Shown here piece by piece: positions 45,271 to 52,301 of a stretch of DNA of 55,861 nt. The stretch covers positions 1 to 55,861 of the forward strand of contig JAHDWA010000063.1 in assembly GCA_023382535.1 (NCBI GenBank), in the 5' to 3' direction. How positions within the stretch are numbered: the stretch's first letter is position 1; every line of letters starts with the position of its first letter. A program made the position numbers and the translations under genes. Origin of the DNA: Anaerolineae bacterium. Its GTDB lineage: Bacteria; Chloroflexota; Anaerolineae; 4572-78; J111. The notes under the pieces were generated by a model. The model worked only from the letters and a program-made list of their open reading frames with translations, did not search any database and had not been told where the DNA came from.

Positions 45271-46373
45271 AATGCATACATCTCCTGCGGAAGATTTATC
45301 CTACTAATGCCCATTATACCTTATCGACCGGGTTCGGCCAACACGAACGTTGAAATGATGATTGCCTGAAATCCATAGCGAAGTTGAGGCTGTAAAGCCT
45401 CGTTTCCTGAAAAAATCTCGATTTTCGAATTAAGAGAAGAAAGCGTCATGAGGAGAGAGGCCATGAGCCTCCCAAGGGGAGCACTTGCGCTTTGGTCCCA
45501 CTCTCGCTATCCGCTACCCTATTTCCTGCTTGTTTATGGGCGCTTTCCCGTTATGTTCTAGTCTATATCCTGGGGATTTTCAAGGAGTGGGCGGCGAGAT
45601 CCGTTCCACCGGCCCCAGCCTTAGCCCACCTCCTCGCTACTTGCTGTACTCTTTTTAGGGGTCTTTTAGGCATCTTTTAAGGGGGTCGCCTTATTTACCA
45701 GAATATTTCCAGGCATCTTTTAAGCGGTCGTCTCCTAAATCTCAGCCCCATTCCCCAGTTTTGCAACTTCTACTCTGCGCTAAGGTTCTTCCCAGGCTAT
45801 TTGTGGACCGTTTATGGGCCGAGTCCGTCCACCTTTTGGGCTATTTCTACAGGTCTTCCAGGGTACCTTTCGTTCACACCCACTGATTTGACCTTACCGA
45901 TTGCCCCATTTCAACCCACCACCCTTAGCTATTTTCTATCCATATACTTACAGGAGTCTTTCAGGCATCTTTTAGACGCCTTGTAGAGGGTGGTATTTTT
46001 TCAGCTCCAAATCGCTCACACCAGTGTAAATCCCTGCCTCCCAGTCGCCCGTCCTGACCTCAATTGCTTGGCCAGAGCTCGCATAATACTTACCAAAAGC
46101 CAAAGAATGATACTACTTTCAATACGCTTTCCAGAGGTCATTTAGGCATCTTTCAGGAGATGTTTTTGTCAATCAGGAGCAAGTCAATTTGGGGGGGTGA
46201 CTATATATCTTTGACTTAAGTTGGATTGAAAATTACAAGGAAATATAGTCTTATTGGGGAAATGTACTACGGGATATTATCGAGGTCAGGTAAAAAACCT
46301 GTGCGCAGCGCTTAATTCAATGAACCTTTTCGAGTCTAGTAGCTAAAACAGGGACTTGTCGAAGTGTATAAAC
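45271..46373. other. 1.1 kb non-coding region with hairpins and dispersed motifs
   Basis: No supported gene. At 45385-45490 there are successive small hairpins: GAGGCTGTAAAGCCTC (GUAA tetraloop), GAGGCCATGAGCCTC and CTCCCAAGGGGAG. The middle part is pyrimidine-rich on the plus strand and carries the repeated AGGCATCTTT motif listed separately. Could hold a structured RNA or be the debris of old insertions. Confidence 0.5.
45668..46155 (+). repeat. Four dispersed AGGCATCTTT motifs
   Basis: Copies at 45668 and 45711 (AGGCATCTTTTAA), 45963 (AGGCATCTTTTAG) and 46144 (AGGCATCTTTCAG). Three are preceded by related bases (GTCTTTT, GTCTTTC, GTCATTT). Spacing is irregular (43, 252, 181), so this is not a simple tandem array. 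Confidence 0.6.
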
Positions 46374-46766
46374 TTAGGATTCGGTTGTCTCCTCCCAGAT
46401 CCCAGTGCACCAAACGATTTGACCTCTTTTGAGGAAAAAATGACTACGGCAACCAATCAGCCGCCTGATAGAAGGTATTAAAGAAATCAAGCCACCCCCG
46501 TGTTCATATAAGGTCCACCGAGGTCGGCCATCGGCGTGCAAGCTGAGGTAGAGCGTTTCGCCACAACCACAAGGGCAAAGAAAGGCGACAAACCACCGCT
46601 GTGCACCCTCTCCTACTACATATATAACCCGTTCATCCAAATGTTCCGGCAGTTCTTCTACATATTTGGCCTGGAGGCGAGGTTGACGATACCACCACGA
46701 CCATAACTGTGCAATCCAACGCCACACTCGCCAGATTAGCTCATGGAAACGGCGTCTAGCTCTCAT
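46374..46766 (-). CDS. DUF6527 protein of the ubiquitin-like operon
   Basis: 130 residues. ATG 46766 overlaps the E1 stop as ATGA, so translation is coupled; the longer open frame is discarded. N-terminus is very tryptophan-rich and basic. Core: AFLCPCGCGETLYLSL, RPRWTLYEHGG, SLIPSI, and GCRSHFFLKRGQIVWC. The cysteine cluster may bind zinc; the Ser-His in GCRSHF is the most obvious candidate catalytic pair. As I recall, DUF6527 proteins in related bacterial ubiquitin-like operons are described as peptidases; not verifiable here. Last gene of the operon. Confidence 0.75.
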   Translation of the reverse strand: MRARRRFHELIWRVWRWIAQLWSWWYRQPRLQAKYVEELPEHLDERVIYVVGEGAQRWFVAFLCPCGCGETLYLSLHADGRPRWTLYEHGGGLISLIPSIRRLIGCRSHFFLKRGQIVWCTGIWEETTES

Positions 46767-48196
46767 CGTTCGCTTAGTTCTGGTAGGTTTAAAAGCGGTC
46801 GAACATCGCCACGACCCAGATACGGTGCTAAAACACTGCAACTGACCCCATCGTCAGCTAATAACATCCGCATCTGCGATAAGCTAACTGTCACGGCAGC
46901 AAAATTGCTATTTGGATCGTCTCGATAAGGGTGAAGCCTTGCCAAGAATTCGTTGACTGCGGAACTGGCGAAATATGTATTTACGCTGCTTACTGCTGGT
47001 CGCTCTTCGGCCACGCCCTGGATATACCCTTTTTGGCGTTGGTCCTTATATTCCTCAGGATCAGTGCGGTAAAGACCAGCTGCGTAAAGCTGCTCTGATG
47101 TGTAGACACCGCGACTGAGTAAGCTTGAACCGCCTGGCTGGAGATAATGCACCGAGCCACATACTTGCTCTACGCCACCCTGCCCGTCAGCGACCAAGCG
47201 AACACCAACATCAAAGTAGGGAATTACGTAGAAGGTACACAGTCGATTGAGAAGGTCCCGGCCATCGACCGAATCCATACATCCAAAGACTACATCACAC
47301 TGCGCCACACGCCGCACTACGTCAGAGTTGAACAAACTCTTTGGTATGGGCACTACACGTGTACCAAGCCCCATCCTTCTCACAGCATCTGCAAGCACAT
47401 CAACTTTATACCGCTGCCGCCGCACGTCCTCAATGGTAGCATTATAGATGCGGTTGAGATTCTTTTTGTCCACGCGTTTTGGATCCACCAGCACTAGTTC
47501 GCCGACGTCCAGACGCCCAAGCATTTCTACAACGGGGCTACCAGTACCAGAACAGCCTACTACCGCTATGGACAATTGCGACAATCGAGCTGTGGTCCCT
47601 GAGCCAAATGCTTGAGCTGTCCTTTTGGCATACTCTGGTACGCTGTATTCTTCCTCCCCTTGATACCAAACTTGGATTTCATTTCCGGCAACAGCAATTG
47701 AGGAAATTGGCGTGAACTGGCCACGGTCATCAATGACGTGGCCGAACAACCGTCCATCCGGTAGCATAATGACACTTGCCCCTGGATGATCCGTATCAAG
47801 CCAACCCGCCACGCTGGCAAAGAGTTCTCTATCCGCTTGATCATCATACTTGGAGAAGTAAGGCCATCCACCTGGATGGCTGTGGATCTTGAGCAGTAAG
47901 TGATTATAACGTTCCGCACGAGGTATTAGGTCGAGCACGATTTTCTCCGTCTGCCATGTCACTCGCTCAGGAGTACGCACCGAACACATCTCATGCGGAA
48001 CAGGAATAAGGTCATGCACCATAAGGATATATCGGTCGTGTTCATCCATCAGGCTCTGCGTTTGCCCGCATAGAGCCAAAGCAACTGCTTCCTTTCCGTC
48101 ACCAGGAAACAGGTGCTGGGCTAACCGTTCGTAGTGCTTGCCAGACAGCCGTAATTTTATCCCCGCCGTTGATACCTGATGAATAATTTCAGGCAT
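46763..48196 (-). CDS. JAB peptidase-E1 (ThiF) fusion
   Basis: 477 residues, start at ATG 48196 (GAGG upstream), overlapping the E2 stop by 8 bases. Residues 1-170: JAB/JAMM isopeptidase with Glu in GKEAVALAL and the full zinc motif IHSHPGGWPYFSKYD (HxHP, SxxD). Residues 205-410: E1-like adenylation domain with VVGCSGTGSPVVEMLG, VLVDPKRVDKKNLNRI and FGCMDSVDGRDLLNRLC. Where related E1-like proteins often have cysteines (PGG-x-C-x-x-C), this one reads PGGSSLLSRG. So it should activate the ubiquitin-like protein with ATP, transfer it (perhaps via Ser or another residue), and also process or remove it. Confidence 0.85.
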   Translation of the reverse strand: MPEIIHQVSTAGIKLRLSGKHYERLAQHLFPGDGKEAVALALCGQTQSLMDEHDRYILMVHDLIPVPHEMCSVRTPERVTWQTEKIVLDLIPRAERYNHLLLKIHSHPGGWPYFSKYDDQADRELFASVAGWLDTDHPGASVIMLPDGRLFGHVIDDRGQFTPISSIAVAGNEIQVWYQGEEEYSVPEYAKRTAQAFGSGTTARLSQLSIAVVGCSGTGSPVVEMLGRLDVGELVLVDPKRVDKKNLNRIYNATIEDVRRQRYKVDVLADAVRRMGLGTRVVPIPKSLFNSDVVRRVAQCDVVFGCMDSVDGRDLLNRLCTFYVIPYFDVGVRLVADGQGGVEQVCGSVHYLQPGGSSLLSRGVYTSEQLYAAGLYRTDPEEYKDQRQKGYIQGVAEERPAVSSVNTYFASSAVNEFLARLHPYRDDPNSNFAAVTVSLSQMRMLLADDGVSCSVLAPYLGRGDVRPLLNLPELSER

Positions 48197-48602
48197 GTCT
48201 AACCTCGCGCAGTAACCATTCTTCAATCAGAGCCAGGTGGGTATGTAGGTTATCAACTCCGGGTCGCCAGGGATTGGCTTCAGTTCTATGACGGGACCAG
48301 CGCTGAAACTCCTCGCCTAAAATATGTGTCATTTTCAAGCCGCCGATGCTACGATTACCCTGAAGAGTAAGCGCTGGTCGAAAGTAAACCATATCTAACG
48401 GAGCAGATGGATAGTTAGGCGTAATCTGGATTGCCGCCGTCGCAGTCTTGACGTTGTAGTCTGCAGGAATAGGAAATTGATGAAGCAACAGCCATTGGGT
48501 TCTACCATCGTAAATAGTCTCCCAGGGTAGACCTCGGACATCCAGATGTTCCACATCTTCTTCGGGGAGGTCAAATTCTCGGCGCAGCGTTCGTTCAGCC
48601 AC
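48189..48602 (-). CDS. E2-like conjugating protein (Prok-E2_E)
   Basis: 137 residues, GTG start two bases after the Ubl stop, with AGAAGG upstream. HQFPIPADYNVKTATAAIQI, TPNYPSAPLDMVYFRPAL and GEEFQRWSRHR match the Prok-E2_E family. There is no cysteine anywhere, so a normal thioester is impossible. A serine (NRSIGGL) lies where the active-site loop would be expected. The third gene carries the cognate E1. Confidence 0.8.
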   Translation of the reverse strand: MAERTLRREFDLPEEDVEHLDVRGLPWETIYDGRTQWLLLHQFPIPADYNVKTATAAIQITPNYPSAPLDMVYFRPALTLQGNRSIGGLKMTHILGEEFQRWSRHRTEANPWRPGVDNLHTHLALIEEWLLREVRHA

Positions 48603-48604
48603 TG

Positions 48605-48922
48605 TTATCCTTCTGTCTGGTCAAGAGGCAAAGTCATGAACCGCTCTATGCCAGGTGTCGTGAAATCTACTACCTCATCCAACTCGACCTTTTTTGTCTG
48701 CCCTCCATGAAGTTTCTGATCCAGTCGAAACCGTTCGGGAGGCTGCTTCCCTGCTAGCTCAAGGATCTGCCTGCCGCTCATCTCACTGACCGCAACCACA
48801 AAGTTTTGTTTATCAACCCGAATGCGATAATGTTTAGCTTTTGGCGGCTTCTGTCCTGTACGAGCGTACTCCTCTAGGTCAATCACCTCGCTCTCTTCCT
48901 GCAAACCATGTTTGTCAATCAT
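48605..48922 (-). CDS. Ubiquitin-like protein (Multi_ubiq domain)
   Basis: 105 residues, start at ATG 48922 (MIDKHGLQEE) with AGGAGG 7 bases upstream. A disordered acidic N-terminus is followed by one beta-grasp domain: HYRIRVDKQNFVVAVSEMSG, RQILELAGKQPPERFRL, VDFTTPGIERF. It ends DQTEG with a single C-terminal glycine exposed, as needed for adenylation without prior trimming. First gene of the operon Ubl-E2-JAB/E1-DUF6527. Confidence 0.82.
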   Translation of the reverse strand: MIDKHGLQEESEVIDLEEYARTGQKPPKAKHYRIRVDKQNFVVAVSEMSGRQILELAGKQPPERFRLDQKLHGGQTKKVELDEVVDFTTPGIERFMTLPLDQTEG

Positions 48923-48999
48923 TGGGCGCCTCCTGGTGTTATAATAGTAAAAAGTTATGCTGTTGGGGGCAGCTACCTGATGCCCCGATTTTCGGGCTA

Positions 49000-49039
49000 T
49001 TTTATCATATCTAATGATAGGTGTCAATCAGTACTTTAC
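49000..49039 (-). promoter_or_regulatory. Promoter of the ubiquitin-like operon with operator
   Basis: On the minus strand TTGACA (49022-49027) and TAAAAT (49000-49005) are 16 bases apart. GTAAAGTA (49032-49039) lies just upstream of the -35 box, inverse to a copy on the other promoter. The leader can form CCCGA-AAA-TCGGG or, alternatively, GGGGCA with TGCCCC. Confidence 0.65.
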
Positions 49040-49074
49040 ACCTATATGTTTATGATATAAACTGTTTCTCTTAT

Positions 49075-49104
49075 TTGACATTCCGCCAAAAGTAATGTAA
49101 AGTA
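49075..49104 (+). promoter_or_regulatory. Promoter of the XRE/ImmA genes with overlapping operator
   Basis: TTGACA (49075-49080), 17 bases, TAAAGT (49098-49103). GTAAAGTA (49097-49104) covers the -10 box. Transcription would start about 49110, exactly at the ATG, so the message is probably leaderless. Confidence 0.65.
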
Positions 49105-49109
49105 AGAGG

Positions 49110-49484
49110 ATGCCTCTTAATGATGAATTGCTTTATACTATGGTTGGAGAACGCATTCGAGCTGCTCGAATGCGCCGGGAAATAACACAGGCGCAGTTAG
49201 CAGAGAAGTTAAAGTTAAGCCGGGCTTCGATAGTGAATATTGAGGCAGGTCGTCAACGATCGCCTCTTCATTTACTTTGGCGAATTGCAGAAGAACTAGG
49301 CACTGAAGTTGCCCTTTTCATTCCTAGCCAAGCGGAATATTTGGACGGAGACGGGCCGGTTAGATTAGATGCTGAAACGATTGCCCAAATTGAGGCTGCG
49401 GCAAGCGATGATCCGATAGCACGACGTGGGTTGACTGAATTTATACAGAAAGCCAAGGCGCACGCAGAGGTAGATAACCTATGA
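49110..49484 (+). CDS. XRE-family regulator
   Basis: 124 residues. Helix-turn-helix at residues 11-65: VGERIRAARMRREITQAQLA, EKLKLSRASIVNIEAGRQRS, HLLWRIAEELG. The C-terminal part is acidic and helical. Only AGAGG touching the ATG is seen, consistent with a leaderless message. It overlaps the peptidase gene by 4 bases (ATGA), as in XRE/ImmA pairs in which the peptidase cleaves the repressor after a signal. Probably controls itself and the divergent ubiquitin-like operon. Confidence 0.88.
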   Translation: MPLNDELLYTMVGERIRAARMRREITQAQLAEKLKLSRASIVNIEAGRQRSPLHLLWRIAEELGTEVALFIPSQAEYLDGDGPVRLDAETIAQIEAAASDDPIARRGLTEFIQKAKAHAEVDNL

Positions 49485-50017
49485 GTATTAACTCTATCGA
49501 GATCAAGGCTAAGACTATCCTTCAACAAACTAACTCCTACTATCTGCCAGTACCAGTTGATGTAGTTGCTCATCGGTTGGGGTTAAAAGTCGAAGCAGCT
49601 CAACTTGGGGAGAACGTTTCGGGTCTATTAGTTATCGTGGAAGGTAAAGGCATCATTGGCTACAACAGTAGCCATCCAGAGGTGAGACAGCGTTTTACAA
49701 TAGCCCACGAAATCGGTCATTATATTTTGCACCAAGAGCAAGACTCATTATTCATTGATAAAAAATATGGGGCTGCTTATCGGCGGGATGAACAATCTTC
49801 CTTGGGGGAGAAACCTCGCGAGATACAGGCCAATCGCTTTGCTGCAGCACTATTGATGCCGGCAGATTTAGTAGAGAAAGAGTTTGTTAGAAGCGAATTT
49901 GACCTAGGCGATGAGTACGCCTTGATTGAATTGGCACGAAAGTTTAGAGTCAGTAGCCAGGCTATGGCATTCCGTTTAGCCAATCTTGGTCTGATTAATC
50001 AGCCGGACCTAACCTAA
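49481..50017 (+). CDS. ImmA/IrrE-type metallopeptidase
   Basis: 178 residues. Zinc motif RFTIAHEIGHYILHQ (HExxH), downstream EIQANRFAAALLMPADLVEK with the third ligand Glu. N-terminal helix QTNSYYLPVPVDVVAHRLGL is typical. Family members cleave an XRE partner and so relieve repression (ImmA/ImmR, IrrE/DdrO). The 4-base overlap with the XRE gene supports that here. Confidence 0.9.
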   Translation: MSINSIEIKAKTILQQTNSYYLPVPVDVVAHRLGLKVEAAQLGENVSGLLVIVEGKGIIGYNSSHPEVRQRFTIAHEIGHYILHQEQDSLFIDKKYGAAYRRDEQSSLGEKPREIQANRFAAALLMPADLVEKEFVRSEFDLGDEYALIELARKFRVSSQAMAFRLANLGLINQPDLT

Positions 50018-50029
50018 ATATCTGAAAGC

Positions 50030-50140
50030 GCAGCATTTACTGGCGTTGGTACGTCAGCGGGACATACTGATCGGTACCGTTCGGCCCATATCCAACAGAT
50101 TCAAAAAGCCTTACAAGAGATGAACTCGAAGCTGACCATA
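50030..50140 (+). pseudogene. IS110-family transposase scrap
   Basis: One frame reads QHLLALVRQRDILI; another continues DRYRSAHIQQIQKALQEMNS and KLT. Together they are the short conserved stretch between the two halves of IS110-type transposases. About 35 codons remain, frameshifted. The rest of the gap to 50233 has nothing else. Confidence 0.5.
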
Positions 50141-50233
50141 TAGATTGTTTCCAATCCACTGTCATTATCGGATCATAACTTATCGACTTTGAAGATGGGC
50201 ACCGGTTAAGCCAACCGAGAAAATGAGCGGCAA

Positions 50234-51691
50234 ATGGACTATGACCACATACAATTTGACCTCAAAAACGCGCCTAGCCTAAAGCTTCTGCGAAGTGAAC
50301 ATGCCCCTTTAATTATCAGCTTCCTGTATCGCCAGTTCAAGCAGTCTCACCGGGTCACGATCCTTTATACTCAATTGGTGGAGAAACTGGAAGATTATCT
50401 GGAGCTGCTTAAGGAGAGCCACCCGGAGCTTTATCCTCGCTCCGCTCAAAGTTACTTGGAAACCTGGTGTGACGAGGATCATCCATTCTTGAGGAAGTAT
50501 TACGATAATGGTGATGATCCGGTTTTTGAACTGACCCCCGGAACCGAAAAAGTCATTAGCTGGTTAGAAGAATTGAATAAAAGCGAGTTCGTTGGCACCG
50601 AGTCCCGGTTCTTACGCATTTTCGCTCTGCTAGAAGAAATGGTAACCAAAAGCACCGAGGATGTGACCGCCCGTCTAACCCAACTGGAAAAGCAAAAAGA
50701 GGCTATTCAGCAGGAAATTGAGGCCATCAAACAAACAGGCCAGGTTGAAAGGTACAACCCTACCCAAATAAAAGAGCGATTTATTGAGGCTAATGATCTA
50801 GCGCGCCGGCTTTTAGCCGATTTCAGAGAGGTGGAGCAAAACTTTCGAGATATAACTCGTTCCGTCCAGGAACAAGAGCTAAAAGAAGGAACACGAAAAG
50901 GTACGGTTGTAGCCTATGTGATTGACGCGGATGATACGCTTAAAGCGTCTGACCAGGGACGCAGTTTCTATGCCTTTTGGGATTTTCTAATGGCGCCTTC
51001 CAAGCAGGAGGAATTGCGGAGTCTTCTGGACACCGTATATAGCTTGCCCGAGCTGCAAACGGTGACGGAAGAAAATTTGTTAGTGCTCCGCCGGATTAAG
51101 ACGAGCCTGATTGACGCCGGGGAGAAAATCATTCAATCAAACCAGCGCCTGGCCGAGCAACTCCGCAAAATGCTCGACGAAAAGAACCTGCTGGAAAGCC
51201 GGAGTGTGCGCGAACTGATCACCGACATCAAAAGAATGGCTGTAACCGTGGTTGATAATCCGCCCACCGCCAGGGATTTTATCTTGTTAGAGGGGCGTCC
51301 CGAGGTGCGATTGGTTATGGAAAGACCTCCCTGGAGTCCTCCTGAAACCCTCGATTTTAGTAGTCAGGCTTTGAGCCTGGGCTGTGAAGACCTGTCAAGC
51401 GCAGACTTGACGGGCCTTTACAATCAATTCTTTGTAGATGAGACGACTCTAAAGCAGCAGATTGACTCGATGCTGGCTCGACATCACCGGATAACCCTGG
51501 CCGAACTTACCCAATATTATCCCATTCAGAAAGGATTGGCGGAAATCGTCGCCTATTTCACCATTGCCACCCAGAATGAAAAACACCTGATCAATGATCG
51601 GGTCCACGACCAAGTTATGATTTCATCGCCGAATGGCAGCGGTGAATATGTGACCCATCTGACCTTGCCCCAAATTGTTTTCAGACGATGA
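50234..51691 (+). CDS. jetA: Wadjet JetA (DUF3375)
   Basis: 485 residues. N-terminus LLRSEHAPLIISFLYRQFKQ, YLETWCDEDHPFLRKYYDNG, FVGTESRFLRIFALLEEMVT are family hallmarks. A coiled coil lies at about 150-200 (LEKQKEAIQQEIEAIKQ). JetA is the kleisin-like subunit of the SMC-type Wadjet complex that recognises and cuts closed circular plasmids. Weak ribosome site; first gene of jetABCD. Confidence 0.92.
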   Translation: MDYDHIQFDLKNAPSLKLLRSEHAPLIISFLYRQFKQSHRVTILYTQLVEKLEDYLELLKESHPELYPRSAQSYLETWCDEDHPFLRKYYDNGDDPVFELTPGTEKVISWLEELNKSEFVGTESRFLRIFALLEEMVTKSTEDVTARLTQLEKQKEAIQQEIEAIKQTGQVERYNPTQIKERFIEANDLARRLLADFREVEQNFRDITRSVQEQELKEGTRKGTVVAYVIDADDTLKASDQGRSFYAFWDFLMAPSKQEELRSLLDTVYSLPELQTVTEENLLVLRRIKTSLIDAGEKIIQSNQRLAEQLRKMLDEKNLLESRSVRELITDIKRMAVTVVDNPPTARDFILLEGRPEVRLVMERPPWSPPETLDFSSQALSLGCEDLSSADLTGLYNQFFVDETTLKQQIDSMLARHHRITLAELTQYYPIQKGLAEIVAYFTIATQNEKHLINDRVHDQVMISSPNGSGEYVTHLTLPQIVFRR

Positions 51692-51723
51692 ATAAAATAT
51701 TACAAGTCGAGCCACTCTTATGA
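51688..51723 (+). other. 11-codon bridging frame between jetA and jetB
   Basis: An ATG overlaps the jetA stop (ATGA) and its frame ends at TGA overlapping the jetB ATG (TTATGA). Ribosomes ending jetA could reinitiate and be delivered to the jetB start. Chance occurrence cannot be excluded. Confidence 0.35.
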
Positions 51724-52301
51724 AAAACGATGCTGTTGCCCCTTACGCCGTAGTCATCATTAAGCTGCTCCAGGATGTTCTATACCAGGAGGATACGGCG
51801 AATTGGGACTTGCTGCTCCGTTATGTGACGCCCATCCGCGAGTATTTTGGCAAGATTGGGCTGGAGGTGCAGCTCTACGAAGCTGAAGGCTATGCCTACT
51901 TACATCAGCCAGATGGCGATACCCACGAGGAAGAGCGCCTGCCTCGTTTGGTACGCCGTGACAAGCTGACTTACGACGTGACATTGCTAGGCGTGCTTCT
52001 GCGCGAGAAACTCTTGCAGTTTGAAACCAGCGGTTCAAACTCCCCGCGCCTTGTTCTTTCCAAAGATGAAATTCGTGAGATGATTCGTCTCTTCTTCAAA
52101 GAGCGCACCGATGAAGTGCGGCTGTGGCGAGATTTTGACACGGCGATCAACCGCATGGTTGAATTGGGCTTCTTAAAGCGTTTGACAGGCGCTGAAAACA
52201 ATCTCTTTGAAGTGCGCCGGATTCTCAAAGCCAAATTTTCCACCGATACTTTAGTCGAAATCAAACAGAAACTACAGACCTATGTTGAATCTTCCGCTTG
52301 A
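51720..52301 (+). CDS. jetB: Wadjet JetB (DUF4194)
   Basis: 193 residues. VVIIKLLQDVLYQEDTANWD, EEERLPRLVRRDKLTYDVTL and ELGFLKRLTGAENNLFEVRR are typical. JetB is the small winged-helix (KITE-like) subunit linking JetA to JetC. Overlaps jetC by 20 bases. Confidence 0.92.
   Translation: MKNDAVAPYAVVIIKLLQDVLYQEDTANWDLLLRYVTPIREYFGKIGLEVQLYEAEGYAYLHQPDGDTHEEERLPRLVRRDKLTYDVTLLGVLLREKLLQFETSGSNSPRLVLSKDEIREMIRLFFKERTDEVRLWRDFDTAINRMVELGFLKRLTGAENNLFEVRRILKAKFSTDTLVEIKQKLQTYVESSA

Noticed and set aside
45492..45986. Two short plus-strand frames in the non-coding region
   Set aside because: About 60 codons each, hydrophobic by virtue of pyrimidine-rich DNA, no ribosome site.
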